This document shows positions 43,822-53,992 of a stretch of 64,000 nucleotides of DNA, one piece after another; the stretch's first letter is position 1; every line of letters starts with the position of its first letter. Under the pieces are notes generated by a model. It saw only the letters and a list, made by a program, of their open reading frames with translations, was not told the origin of the DNA and ran no database searches. The stretch is taken from contig QKMY01000024.1 in the NCBI GenBank assembly GCA_003242895.1, forward strand, positions 62,001-126,000. Direction: 5' to 3'. Both the position numbers and the translations under genes were made by a program. This DNA comes from Candidatus Margulisiibacteriota bacterium. Its GTDB lineage: Bacteria; Margulisbacteria; Riflemargulisbacteria; GWF2-39-127.

Positions 43822-44089
43822 ATCGGTATATCCATAATCCAGTTTTTTTGTTTATTATCTTATAGAGGTTGGGAGCAATGACTATAGTGTCGAGGTCTTT
43901 ATTCATTAATTGTCCATCAAAGGCAGCTAAAAGATTTCTTCGAGAAGCGTATAGCGCGATGTACTTATTTTCAATGTTTCGTTCGGTTTTAACAAAAGTG
44001 TTATAGAGAAAGGAAAGTTCCTGCGTGAAGAAGAGCAAAAACGTTAGTGCAATGATAATTTCAAGTAGAATGACACCTTTTCTATTCAT
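43811..44089 (-). CDS. Type IV pilin-like minor pseudopilin (PilV/GspI-like)
   Basis: The 92-residue protein carries leader MNRKG followed by VILLEIIIALTFLLFF, with Glu at mature position 5, a class III prepilin signal. It is short, as GspI proteins often are. It overlaps the upstream gene by 8 bp and the downstream gene by 11 bp. Confidence 0.75.
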   Translation of the reverse strand: MNRKGVILLEIIIALTFLLFFTQELSFLYNTFVKTERNIENKYIALYASRRNLLAAFDGQLMNKDLDTIVIAPNLYKIINKKTGLWIYRYEE

Positions 44090-44501
44090 ATCTGATTCTT
44101 CCTTGTTTTGAAATAATTAGTTTTTTTATGCTTTTTCCTTTATCCGTAAATGTGATCGTGCCAGGCATATAGATATTTCCATGAGGATCAAATTTTATGA
44201 TGCTGTCTTGTATTGCATTGAAGGGGATTTTTTTATTTAGCAGTAGAGAATGATTATTAAATTGTACTGAGTATTCGCTGCCTCCAAATATGATTTCTAC
44301 CGGCAAGCCTGCTAATCTTGCGTGCTGACGAGCGTTTTGTAGATCAAATAGAATATTTTGGAAACACACATTTTTTTTTGTGGAATTGAGAATGAGCCTA
44401 ATTGAGCTTGTGCTAACAATGCTGATTAATAGCAAGATACTGAAAACTACCAATAATTCTATGGTAGAGAATCCCTTTGTTGCCTTATATAACCAGGGCA
44501 C
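44082..44501 (-). CDS. Type IV pilin-like pseudopilin (GspH/FimT-like)
   Basis: The 139-residue protein has KGFSTIELLVVFSILLLISIV, a canonical prepilin methylation motif with Glu5. The GspH-type body follows (DLQNARQHARLAGLPVEIIFGG, FDPHGNIYMPGTITF). Such proteins cap or prime pilus and pseudopilus assembly. The first residues (MPWLYKAT) may be extended; the gene overlaps the end of pilD by 17 bp. Confidence 0.82.
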   Translation of the reverse strand: MPWLYKATKGFSTIELLVVFSILLLISIVSTSSIRLILNSTKKNVCFQNILFDLQNARQHARLAGLPVEIIFGGSEYSVQFNNHSLLLNKKIPFNAIQDSIIKFDPHGNIYMPGTITFTDKGKSIKKLIISKQGRIRYE

Positions 44502-45246
44502 GGTATAAGGCTACCAATTCTTTAGAAAAATAGATCACAATAAGACAACCTGCACCGAGGAATGGCCCAAAAGGTATGTAATCTTTTCTTGATTTTATGC
44601 GTAAGGCGATTAAGGCAACACCAATAATGCTACCGAGCATCATAGCTACAAATATTGCCAAGAGTGTTGACTTTATTCCTATAAATATTCCAATCAGGAG
44701 CATCATTTTAATATCTCCACCGCCAATTGTTTCCTGTTGGTAAATAAGTTGTCCCAGCAGATAAATCGCATATATAATTCCTGCGCCTGCAAGACCGCCA
44801 AGGACACTTGGCAATAAAGATTTGTCGAATAAACTGAATAAGAGACCTATTCCTGATCCCCCTAAGGTTAGCTCATCGGGGATAATCATGAATTCAAGGT
44901 CAATGAAGGTTATTACAATTAAGATACTCGTTAGAAAGACTACTTTTAAAAATAAAAAGCTTGGACCTAGTGAGTAGAATGCCCATACAAATGAAAAGCC
45001 ACTTAATAGTTCTACGAGAGGATAGTGCCATTTGATTTTTTCTTTGCAATATCTACATTTTCCTTTTAAAAAGAGGTAGCTTAACAACGGGAATAAATCC
45101 AAGACAGATAACTTATGGTTACATGTAGTACAGTGGGAAGGCGGGAATATTATTGATTGCCGCAAAGGAATACGGAAGATAAGTACATTCAAAAAACTAC
45201 CTATTACAGAGCCAAAGAGAAACGCAATTGCCAGGTTTGTTATCAT
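44485..45246 (-). CDS. pilD: Prepilin leader peptidase/N-methyltransferase
   Basis: The 253-residue membrane protein is a complete A24 peptidase. It has the N-terminal DiS_P_DiS domain with two CxxC pairs (CTTCNHKL and CRYCKEKI), followed by helices carrying the catalytic aspartates (FIDLEFMIIPDELT and GGGDIKMM). It cleaves and methylates the prepilins encoded directly downstream. Its ATG overlaps the hom stop codon by 4 bp. Confidence 0.95.
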   Translation of the reverse strand: MITNLAIAFLFGSVIGSFLNVLIFRIPLRQSIIFPPSHCTTCNHKLSVLDLFPLLSYLFLKGKCRYCKEKIKWHYPLVELLSGFSFVWAFYSLGPSFLFLKVVFLTSILIVITFIDLEFMIIPDELTLGGSGIGLLFSLFDKSLLPSVLGGLAGAGIIYAIYLLGQLIYQQETIGGGDIKMMLLIGIFIGIKSTLLAIFVAMMLGSIIGVALIALRIKSRKDYIPFGPFLGAGCLIVIYFSKELVALYRALVI

Positions 45247-46529
45247 ATTCCAACTCGGATAAGGCTATTGAATTTGTATACACTTGTTAAACTCTTTATT
45301 GCAGCTACCGCATTAAGTATCGATTGTTCTTTTACCGTATGAGTGATAATTACTAATTCAGAGCCTTTTTCCGTAATATCTTTTTGCAGCGCTGATTTAA
45401 TACTTACTTGGTTATTCCCGAAGATGCCGGCAATTGTTGCCAATACTCCAGGAGTATCTTCGACTTCTATCCGGATATAATATTCGGATGATATTTCTCC
45501 AATTTTGCATATATGTGTTTTTTTAAAATCAGGTCGTAAATTTCTTTTGTTGAGAGGTTGGTCGATGGCGTATGCAATATCAATAATGTCGCTGACAACT
45601 GCTGATCCGGTAGCCTCAGCTCCTGCTCCTGGACCAAAGAACATTGTTTCTCCAACGAAGTCGCCTTTAATGTAAATAGCGTTGTTCACTCCCTTTATTT
45701 GTGACAGGGGATGTGAATTAGGTATCATTGTGGGATGTACGCGAACTTCTATCCCATTGGCTACTTTTTTTCCTATTGCAAGAAGTTTGATTTCGTAACC
45801 GAATTCTTTTGCGTAGAGGTTGTCCTTACTGGAAATGTTGCTGATTCCTTCGAAATAGAGGTCTTCAAAGTCAACGATCGCATCGAAGGCAAAAGAAGAG
45901 AGGATGACCAGCTTGTAAGAACTGTCATAGCCCTCGATATCAGAGGTTGGATCTGCCTCGGCATAGCCTAGTGATTGGGCTTCCTTCAGGGTTTCTTGAA
46001 AATCACTGCCTTCATCTGCCATTTTAGTGAGGATATAATTGGTTGTCCCATTAACTATGCCATAGATTTCCTGAATATTATTTGCAGCTAAACCCATCTT
46101 AAGCGAGCGGATAATTGGGATACCTCCCCCCACGGCACCTTCGCAAAATACATCAACCCCGTATTTTGCCGCTTCCTGAAAAAGCTCTCTTCCATGTTTG
46201 GCAATAACTTCTTTGTTCGATGTGACAATATGTTTTTTATTTCTAATGCATTCCAAAATAAACGTTCTGGCTGGTTCTGAACCGCCGATTACTTCGACAA
46301 CAATATCGATGTCCTTGTCATTAATAATATCTTTGATATTACTGGTCAATAATGATCGATCAACCTGATAGGCTCTTTTACGGTCAATATCAAGGTCCGC
46401 TATTTTCTTTAAAATAAGTTGTTTGCCCGTGCGATTGGTAATAATCTCTTTATTCTCAATGAGTATTTTTGCTGCGCCCATTCCGATATTTCCGTAGCCT
46501 AATATGCCGATATTTATCTTGTCTTTCAT
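45243..46529 (-). CDS. hom: Homoserine dehydrogenase
   Basis: The 428-residue enzyme reduces aspartate semialdehyde to homoserine on the threonine/methionine pathway. It has an N-terminal Rossmann domain (GILGYGNIGMGAAKIL), SNKEVIAKHG, the catalytic region YGIVNGTTNYILTKM and AEADPTSDIEGYDSSYKL, and a C-terminal ACT domain (about 345-428, VEDTPGVLATIAGIFG) for feedback control. AAAGGAG precedes the ATG. It is sandwiched between ftsK and pilD in one operon, with no functional link to either. Confidence 0.96.
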   Translation of the reverse strand: MKDKINIGILGYGNIGMGAAKILIENKEIITNRTGKQLILKKIADLDIDRKRAYQVDRSLLTSNIKDIINDKDIDIVVEVIGGSEPARTFILECIRNKKHIVTSNKEVIAKHGRELFQEAAKYGVDVFCEGAVGGGIPIIRSLKMGLAANNIQEIYGIVNGTTNYILTKMADEGSDFQETLKEAQSLGYAEADPTSDIEGYDSSYKLVILSSFAFDAIVDFEDLYFEGISNISSKDNLYAKEFGYEIKLLAIGKKVANGIEVRVHPTMIPNSHPLSQIKGVNNAIYIKGDFVGETMFFGPGAGAEATGSAVVSDIIDIAYAIDQPLNKRNLRPDFKKTHICKIGEISSEYYIRIEVEDTPGVLATIAGIFGNNQVSIKSALQKDITEKGSELVIITHTVKEQSILNAVAAIKSLTSVYKFNSLIRVGI

Positions 46530-46558
46530 CCGATAATTCTCCTTTTATTTGTATGCCT

Positions 46559-48895
46559 CTAGTCAAATTTTAGTACTTGTCTCGATTTCGCGTCACCTTC
46601 GTAAGTAGAAATTATACCTCTTTTCTCTAATTCATCAATAATTCTGGCGGCTCTATTATAACCTATTTTCATTTTTCTCTGGAGAAAAGATGTCGAGGCT
46701 ACACCAGTAGATTGTATTAGCTGTTTTGCTTCATTGAAAAGTTCATCCTGGCCGTCTTCTTCCTTGCTGGAAGTATCCATCTCAAAATCGTCTGCTTTAA
46801 TGTTAACAACTTCGTCAACATATTGAGGAACTCCATTTAATTTGGCATGACTCACTATTTTATTGATTTCTTTATCCGAAATATATACTCCTTGTACCCT
46901 TTTGGGTTTCATTGCGCCGACAGGTTTATAGAGCATGTCTCCCTTGCCTAACAATTTTTCTGCACCCATTACGTCAAGAATAGTTCTTGAATCAATCTGG
47001 GATGAGACGGCAAATGATATCCGAGAAGGAATATTCGCTTTGATAAGGCCAGTAATAACGTCAACTGATGGTCGTTGCGTAGCGACCACCAGATGTATCC
47101 CTGTTGCTCTGGCCATCTGTGCTAATCTGGCTATCATTGTTTCAACATCTGATGAGGCTACCATCATGAGATCAGCTAGTTCATCGATTATTACAACAAT
47201 ATATGGTTTTTTTTGAGGAATAAATATTTTATCGACTTCTTCAGTGTATTCTTTTCCCATCTCCTCTACTTTTATATTGAAAGCTTCCAGATTTCGTGCT
47301 CCGATTTTAGCAAATTCTTCATATCTTTTGTTCATTTCAAGCACAGCCCATTTTAAAGTAGCCGCTGCTTTAGATGGATCGGTAACGACAGGCGCTAATA
47401 GATGGGGTATGCCATTGTAATTGCTCAACTCAACTTGCTTTGGATCGATCATTAAGAATCTAACCTCAGTAGGTGCAGCTCTAAGTAAAATACTAATAAT
47501 TAAAGAGTTTACACAAACACTTTTACCAGAACCTGTTGCTCCCGCAACAAGGAGGTGAGGCATTTCTGCCAGGTTCATGAAGAGTGGGGCACCTTCGATA
47601 TCGAGACCAACTGCAACGAGTAGCTTGTCTGACAGGTCAGCAAACTTATCTGTTTTTGCAAGAGATAGCATGTTTACCATTTCTACAGTTTTATTCGGCA
47701 CTTCAATTCCGACTACTGATTTCCCTGGAATCGGCGCTTCTATCCTTATTCCCGTGGCCGCTAGACTGAGCGCCAAATCATCCGAGAGATTAACTATTTT
47801 GCTAACTTTAATTCCAGCGCCGGGTTGTACTTCATAGCGGGTGACTGCCGGTCCCTGGCTGATGGACACAACCTTCGCTTCGATTTTAAAGCTGGCTAGG
47901 GTATCCTCCAGTTTTTGCGTTGTTTTAATTATTTCTTCTTGGATGTTTTGCTTTTTAAACGAAGCAGTTTTGTAATCGTTTAAGAGGTTGATTGACGGGA
48001 TCTGATAGCTAATGCTGTCATCAATTGTATCAAGGCTTTTAGATAAAATCGGTGGAGGGCTTTCCTGTTTTTTTTCTTCCTTTTTTAGGCTTTCTTTTTT
48101 ATCTTTTTCGACCGGATTAACTTCAGGGAATAATTTTTTCCTGATATCCTCTTTCTGTTTTTCTTTATCGATTATTTTTTCTGTTTCTTCGATAGACGGT
48201 TCCCCTTTAACAAAAGCCTCGACAGCAAAGTGTTTCTCAAATTTCTTCTGTGGCTTTTCTTTTGCAATTACCGGTGCCTGTTTTTTAAAAAGAATAATAA
48301 TTATCTTTTTGATTATTAAAAGTATTTTTTTTGAAAGGATTAATGAGACAATGAGGATATCTTTAACTTTAATGTTAAAAATTAATAGAAGAGAGCATAG
48401 CACTGAGGCAATGATAACAATATATGCGCCCTTAATCCCTACTATTAACTGGAGTAAATAGCTTATGAGATATCCGATTATGCCCCCACCATTAAATGAA
48501 GGTGGCCATGTGAACCTTGATATTATGCCGCTTTTGAATAATTCTAATAAAGATATAATTGAAAAAAAACCAACAATAACACCTATGAGACGTAACCCGA
48601 AATGAATATAAACATATCCGAAAAGCATAAAGATGCCAACCAGGGATATATATATCGGAAGAATAAACACTCCTTTTCCTATAATGGAATGCAATAGTGC
48701 CGAGACAATAGTGCCACCGATAATTCCAGTAGCATCAGGATAAATATTGCTGATGAATAAGAATATTCCTAGACATAGAAAAACGATTCCTATGATATCG
48801 TAACGTACATCTGAAATCTTTTGACGGGGAACATTATCAATTATTGAAGGAGAAATCTTTTTAAATTTATGTTTTTTTTTAATTTCTTCTGTCAT
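46559..48895 (-). CDS. ftsK: DNA translocase FtsK/SpoIIIE
   Basis: The 778-residue protein has four to five N-terminal membrane helices (about 25-190) and a charged linker (about 200-290). The alpha-beta motor carries Walker A GATGSGKSVCVNSL, Walker B VVIIDELADLMMV and the block RATGIHLVVATQRPSVDVITG. A C-terminal winged-helix gamma domain (SFLQRKMKIGYNRAARIIDELE) reads KOPS/SRS-like sites. It clears chromosomes from the septum and activates XerCD at dif; a XerC/D gene lies at 54.4 kb. An exact TATAAT directly abuts the ATG. Confidence 0.96.
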   Translation of the reverse strand: MTEEIKKKHKFKKISPSIIDNVPRQKISDVRYDIIGIVFLCLGIFLFISNIYPDATGIIGGTIVSALLHSIIGKGVFILPIYISLVGIFMLFGYVYIHFGLRLIGVIVGFFSIISLLELFKSGIISRFTWPPSFNGGGIIGYLISYLLQLIVGIKGAYIVIIASVLCSLLLIFNIKVKDILIVSLILSKKILLIIKKIIIILFKKQAPVIAKEKPQKKFEKHFAVEAFVKGEPSIEETEKIIDKEKQKEDIRKKLFPEVNPVEKDKKESLKKEEKKQESPPPILSKSLDTIDDSISYQIPSINLLNDYKTASFKKQNIQEEIIKTTQKLEDTLASFKIEAKVVSISQGPAVTRYEVQPGAGIKVSKIVNLSDDLALSLAATGIRIEAPIPGKSVVGIEVPNKTVEMVNMLSLAKTDKFADLSDKLLVAVGLDIEGAPLFMNLAEMPHLLVAGATGSGKSVCVNSLIISILLRAAPTEVRFLMIDPKQVELSNYNGIPHLLAPVVTDPSKAAATLKWAVLEMNKRYEEFAKIGARNLEAFNIKVEEMGKEYTEEVDKIFIPQKKPYIVVIIDELADLMMVASSDVETMIARLAQMARATGIHLVVATQRPSVDVITGLIKANIPSRISFAVSSQIDSRTILDVMGAEKLLGKGDMLYKPVGAMKPKRVQGVYISDKEINKIVSHAKLNGVPQYVDEVVNIKADDFEMDTSSKEEDGQDELFNEAKQLIQSTGVASTSFLQRKMKIGYNRAARIIDELEKRGIISTYEGDAKSRQVLKFD

Positions 48896-48960
48896 ATTAT
48901 AAAAAGTATGAAACTATTAGTTTAAAATTTATAGATAAGCAATAAAAAAAAAGATGTCCG

Positions 48961-49914
48961 CTACTCAACTTCTTGCCATTTTTTGATCATAACCAGTATC
49001 GGTCCTGCAATGAAAATTGATGAATACGCCCCAAAAAAGACTCCGAGCAAAAGTACTAAGGAAAAAGTCTTAATAGTCTCTCCACCAAATACCAGCAATG
49101 ATAGCAATGTTAACTCGACAGTTAATACTGTGTTAATTGATCTTGCTAATGTTTGGCTGATGCTGATATTAACTATATTAAAAAACGTTTCTTTGCTTTT
49201 TAGTAGAGGTACATTTTCCCTGATCCTATCAAATATAACGATAGTATCGTGAATCGAATAACCTAAGATAGTAAGTATCGCCGCGACAAATGCTGTATCA
49301 ATTTCGAATTTAAACATTCCTGCGAGACCTATTGTTAACAGGGTATCGTGTAATAGCGCAACGATTGCTGCGATAGCATAGGGGAAATCGAATCGGAATG
49401 TAATATAAATTAATAAGAGGACAACTGCGATAAATATGATCTTAACTGAAGTGGACGCTAGTTCTGCCCCGATTGACGGGCCAATGATATCTGATTCTAA
49501 TAGTTCCATTCGTCCGAGTTTTGTTTCTAAGGTATTCAACAGGCCTTGCCGGACTTCGTTATCCAATGGTTTGGTCTTTATCATCAAATCTTCAGATCGC
49601 ATGTCTTTGCCTTCTGAATATTGAACACTGCTTTGTTCTAACTGGAATTCGCCTAAAATACTTCGTACATTATTTAAGAATTTATCTTTTTCCTGGTTTT
49701 TTTTGTCGGGATTTGTTATTTGACTTATTTTGTCCAGGGCATCGAAGCGTAGCACAATCGATGACCCGCCCGTGAAGTCAATCCCTAGGGTAAAGAATTG
49801 TTTGTAGGCGATATATCTAAATCCAATAACCGAAAAGGCTATTACTATGATTGATATTGATAGTATAAACCATAAATTCTTTTTTCCTATAAAATCAAAT
49901 GCTTTTTTTTCCAA
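48961..49914 (-). CDS. secF: Protein translocase subunit SecF
   Basis: The 317-residue protein has six membrane segments. The family blocks are present: TLGIDFTGGSSIVLRF in the first periplasmic region, ELASTSVKIIFIAV, then GYSIHDTIVIFDRIRENV and the ARSINTVLTVEL region. With SecD it drives late steps of Sec export using the proton gradient. The start is TTG at 49914, supported by AAGGGGGG about 8 nt upstream. It lies 14 bp after secD. Confidence 0.96.
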   Translation of the reverse strand: MEKKAFDFIGKKNLWFILSISIIVIAFSVIGFRYIAYKQFFTLGIDFTGGSSIVLRFDALDKISQITNPDKKNQEKDKFLNNVRSILGEFQLEQSSVQYSEGKDMRSEDLMIKTKPLDNEVRQGLLNTLETKLGRMELLESDIIGPSIGAELASTSVKIIFIAVVLLLIYITFRFDFPYAIAAIVALLHDTLLTIGLAGMFKFEIDTAFVAAILTILGYSIHDTIVIFDRIRENVPLLKSKETFFNIVNISISQTLARSINTVLTVELTLLSLLVFGGETIKTFSLVLLLGVFFGAYSSIFIAGPILVMIKKWQEVE

Positions 49915-49928
49915 GGTAGGTTCCCCCC

Positions 49929-51257
49929 TTAACTTTTTACTAAAATATCACTTTTGATAGGTCTGATCTTGACGATAGCTTCCATAAATGTTCGAGTAAC
50001 AAATATGGCAGTAAAGAAACTGACGATGACACCGAGAGTTAAGGTTACCGCAAACCCTCGTATTGTTCCAGTCCCAAGAAAAAACAGGACGCATCCTGAA
50101 ATTACCGTTGTCGTATTCGTGTCAAATATTGCAGTAAATGCCCTCTTAAATCCGGCATCCAGGGCCGCTCGTGCAGTTTTTCCTGAGCGAAGTTCTTCTT
50201 TGAGCCGCTCAAATATTAACACGTTCGCGTCAACTGCCATCCCCATCGATAAAATAATACCTGCAAGACCCGTCAGGGTTAAGGTCGCATTAAAAATAGA
50301 AAGTGCTGCCAAATTGAAAATTACATACAAGGAGAGTGCAATGACTGCCATAAGTCCTGGAAGTCTATAATAGAGTATCATGAAAATTGCTACTGCGATA
50401 AAACCATAAATACCTGCTGTCCAGCTTTTATTTATGGAATCTTTTCCTAGTGTCGGACCAATAATCTTGTTTTCAACAATTTCAACCGGAATCGGAAGAG
50501 CTCCGGCTTTAAGTTTGATAACGAGATCTCCAACTTCTTGTGGAGTAAAACTTCCGGTTATGACAGCTTTACCTGCGGGGATCGCTTCGTTAACGACAGG
50601 AGCCGAAATAATTCTATTATCTAGCACAATAGCTATCGGTTTCCCAATGTTTTTTGCAGTAACGTCTCTGAATTTTTTTGCGCCTTTTTGTGTAAATTCT
50701 ATGCCGACAACCGGACGTCCATAGCTGTCAGTTTCCGGTCGGGATGTCTTAAGGTCTGCGCCAGTCAATACTGTGTTTTTTAAAATTATCGGCTTTTCAT
50801 CAACTATATTCCCTTTATTGTCATACACAGAAAAGGTTGCTAACCGTGCATCTTCGCCAGCTAATTTTTTGATTTTTTCAGGGGTCAGTATACTGGTGTC
50901 CCCTGGTGCGTATTCCGCTTCTACGAATTCTAATAATGCAGTGTCTCCAATAAGCTTAATTGCTCTTGCTGGATCTTTTATTCCTGGCAATTCAACTATT
51001 ACTTGTTTTTTGCCTTTCATTTGGATAATCGGTTCGGCGACGCCCAGTGAATCAATTCGATTCCTAATAACGCCTTCTATTCCTTTTACCGAGTCAGCGT
51101 CTACTTTAACCTCTGGAGTTTCTTGGGCCTCAAGGACCAGGTACATTCCGCCTTGCAGATCTAACCCTAAATTTAGGGGTTTAGTGTATAAAATAAAGAT
51201 TGAAGCTGCTGCAAGAAGTAATATAATGAGCATCTTCCATTTTATTATATTTTTCAT
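49929..51257 (-). CDS. secD: Protein translocase subunit SecD
   Basis: The 442-residue protein carries the SecD signatures: LNLGLDLQGGMYLVLE, RNRIDSLGVAEPIIQ, GTALLEF-like region (DTALLEFVEAE), and the RND-type membrane block with GMAVDANVLIFERLKEELR. AAAGGAG precedes the ATG. It lies in the order tgt-secD-secF, a common bacterial arrangement; yajC, often between tgt and secD, is missing. Confidence 0.97.
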   Translation of the reverse strand: MKNIIKWKMLIILLLAAASIFILYTKPLNLGLDLQGGMYLVLEAQETPEVKVDADSVKGIEGVIRNRIDSLGVAEPIIQMKGKKQVIVELPGIKDPARAIKLIGDTALLEFVEAEYAPGDTSILTPEKIKKLAGEDARLATFSVYDNKGNIVDEKPIILKNTVLTGADLKTSRPETDSYGRPVVGIEFTQKGAKKFRDVTAKNIGKPIAIVLDNRIISAPVVNEAIPAGKAVITGSFTPQEVGDLVIKLKAGALPIPVEIVENKIIGPTLGKDSINKSWTAGIYGFIAVAIFMILYYRLPGLMAVIALSLYVIFNLAALSIFNATLTLTGLAGIILSMGMAVDANVLIFERLKEELRSGKTARAALDAGFKRAFTAIFDTNTTTVISGCVLFFLGTGTIRGFAVTLTLGVIVSFFTAIFVTRTFMEAIVKIRPIKSDILVKS

Positions 51258-51271
51258 TTATCTAAACTCCT

Positions 51272-52507
<1,236 letters not shown>

Positions 52508-52583
52508 TTATAATACAAATTTAAAAAGTAACTGGGCAGAGGTGATTTTTTTTGGGGCACATTAATTTAAATAGGTTTATATT

Positions 52584-52601
52584 ATAAAATATATATTTTA
52601 T
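52584..52601. repeat. 18-bp perfect AT palindrome in an intergenic region
   Basis: ATAAAATATATATTTTAT reads the same on both strands and lies between the divergent tgt and membrane-protein genes. It could be a regulator site, but AT-rich spacers produce such palindromes by chance. Confidence 0.35.
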
Positions 52602-52674
52602 GTGGGTTTCTTGCTTTTGATTTTTTAATTATGCTATTATGGTAACAAAATATTATAATAGGAGGTAAGATTTG

Positions 52675-53103
52675 ATGGTAAAGGGCAGAATGCAAATGTT
52701 AAAAAGAATTATAATAGCGGGTATTCCGGCTGGGTTTTTTCTTGCTTTGATAGGCGCGATAACTGAGAGTTCCAGCCTTGCCGTATTCATGAGTAATATT
52801 GCTTTAAATGCGAAGGATTGGATGGTTAGCGTTTTGTTTTACAATTTTATGGTAGGGTTAATTCTTGTGCTCATTTATAATGCTATCCATAAAGGGTTGG
52901 AGGGAAACAATCCGGTAACCAAGGGATTGTTTTTTGGTATTATTATCTGGATGATACAGACATTGCCTAATGTGATTAGCTCTTTTTTGCACAACCCGCA
53001 AGTTGTCGACTTTATTAAGCTTGAGCTAACTACCGGATTTGTTGCTTATCCACTTGTAGGAATTATCATCGCAGTAACGTTTAAACGATATATTGAAGCT
53101 TAA
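52675..53103 (+). CDS. Small four-helix membrane protein, function unknown
   Basis: The product is 142 residues with about four hydrophobic segments (IIIAGIPAGFFLALIGAI, VLFYNFMVGLILVLIY, GLFFGIIIWMIQTL and FVAYPLVGIIIAV). I do not recognise the family. ATG 52675 is chosen because AGGAGG lies 8 nt upstream; an in-frame TTG at 52672 is also possible. TTGCTT-18-TATTAT upstream (near 52610-52640) is a plausible promoter. It is monocistronic, with a strong terminator. Confidence 0.7.
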   Translation: MVKGRMQMLKRIIIAGIPAGFFLALIGAITESSSLAVFMSNIALNAKDWMVSVLFYNFMVGLILVLIYNAIHKGLEGNNPVTKGLFFGIIIWMIQTLPNVISSFLHNPQVVDFIKLELTTGFVAYPLVGIIIAVTFKRYIEA

Positions 53104-53124
53104 TAGCTGAGTGGCATTACTATA

Positions 53125-53158
53125 TTAAAGCCTCCAACCGGAGGCTTTAATATTTTCT
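53125..53158 (+). terminator. Rho-independent terminator of the small membrane protein
   Basis: TTAAAGCCTCC (53125-53135) pairs perfectly with GGAGGCTTTAA (53140-53150) over the 4-nt loop AACC, followed by TATTTTCTT. Confidence 0.9.
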
Positions 53159-53216
53159 TGGTATATTAAAAATATTTCTAAAACATCGCAATCTACGGTA
53201 TAATGTAAGTACGCAG

Positions 53217-53873
53217 ATGGAAACACAACAACTTATTTTAATCAAGCGACAGTTTAAATTAATGAATCAGCAGGTTGTAGAAAATTATCCAAGCGAAACC
53301 GGTGGTTTTTTCGGTGGATTAGATAATGTTATTCTTGGCATTTTCCCCCTGGCGAACAAATATACCGGGCTGAAGGCAAAAGATACTTTCTCTATCACGG
53401 AGGATGATATCTATTTCGCTCAAAAATTCTTTAAGGATGCGAAATTGCAAATTATGGGGATGTATCATTCCCATCCGAATGGTGCTCCAGCTCCATCCGA
53501 TCAAGATATGACACATCTGGTGGGAGATAAGTTCGGGCGGCATCATCTCATTGTCTCAATTAAACCTCATAATTTGCTAAAACAAAAATTTAATGTATCG
53601 AAGAATGAACCGGCTTATCAAATACGGGTGGGGCTATACTATTGTCCAAGTCATAAGCAAAAGATCCCGATTGAGCTTAAAATTGTTGAAGATTCTGCCG
53701 TACATCATTATATTAACGGAAATAACAGCTCTGACTTGGCTTCCAATACTGTTATCCAAGATTATTTTAAGCTTGAAGAAAGAATCTCGCAGATGATCCA
53801 AACAGGTAGAGTCGATTACGAGAAGGAAGATTCTTTTCGTCTTTCTTCATCAAATTTCAATATTGATACGTAA
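53217..53873 (+). CDS. JAMM/MPN (JAB) domain metalloprotease-like protein
   Basis: The 218-residue protein has a complete JAMM motif: E27 (PSETGGFF), H84-S-H86-P, and S94-x2-D97, i.e. HSHPNGAPAPSDQD fits H-S/T-H-x7-S-x2-D. The zinc site should be functional. Bacterial JAMM proteins remove C-terminal tails from ubiquitin-like sulfur carriers or process small peptides. The C-terminal 80 residues are outside the domain and end in a charged helix. No ThiS/MoaD-like protein or E1-like enzyme is adjacent. An exact TATAAT (53199-53204) lies 12 nt before the ATG, and no Shine-Dalgarno is seen. Confidence 0.85.
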   Translation: METQQLILIKRQFKLMNQQVVENYPSETGGFFGGLDNVILGIFPLANKYTGLKAKDTFSITEDDIYFAQKFFKDAKLQIMGMYHSHPNGAPAPSDQDMTHLVGDKFGRHHLIVSIKPHNLLKQKFNVSKNEPAYQIRVGLYYCPSHKQKIPIELKIVEDSAVHHYINGNNSSDLASNTVIQDYFKLEERISQMIQTGRVDYEKEDSFRLSSSNFNIDT

Positions 53874-53887
53874 TAACTAAAACAGAC

Positions 53888-53918
53888 ATTGTACCAACCG
53901 GTTTATTTAAGGTACAAT
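53888..53918 (+). promoter_or_regulatory. Inverted repeat overlapping the -35 and -10 boxes upstream of the M15 gene
   Basis: ATTGTACC (53888-53895) and GGTACAAT (53911-53918) are perfect 8-bp inverted repeats. The left arm contains TTGTAC (-35) and the right arm TACAAT (-10), at about 18-nt spacing. A DNA-binding regulator could sit across the promoter, or the repeat may be a weak terminator hairpin for the JAMM gene. Confidence 0.5.
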
Positions 53919-53927
53919 ATAGCAACT

Positions 53928-53966
53928 ATGGCAACTAAGCCTTTGGTAAAACGTAAGGCGCCTTAG
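53928..53966 (+). CDS. Possible 12-codon leader peptide ahead of the M15 peptidase gene
   Basis: ATG GCA ACT ... CCT TAG encodes MATKPLVKRKAP. The ATG is 9 nt after the -10 box TACAAT, so it would be the first codon on the transcript. The final codons lie in a 12-bp perfect palindrome TAAGGCGCCTTA (53954-53965). There is no Shine-Dalgarno. This is a candidate only; chance short ORFs are common. Confidence 0.25.
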   Translation: MATKPLVKRKAP

Positions 53967-53992
53967 TGATGAAGATTGAATAAGGAGAAGCT

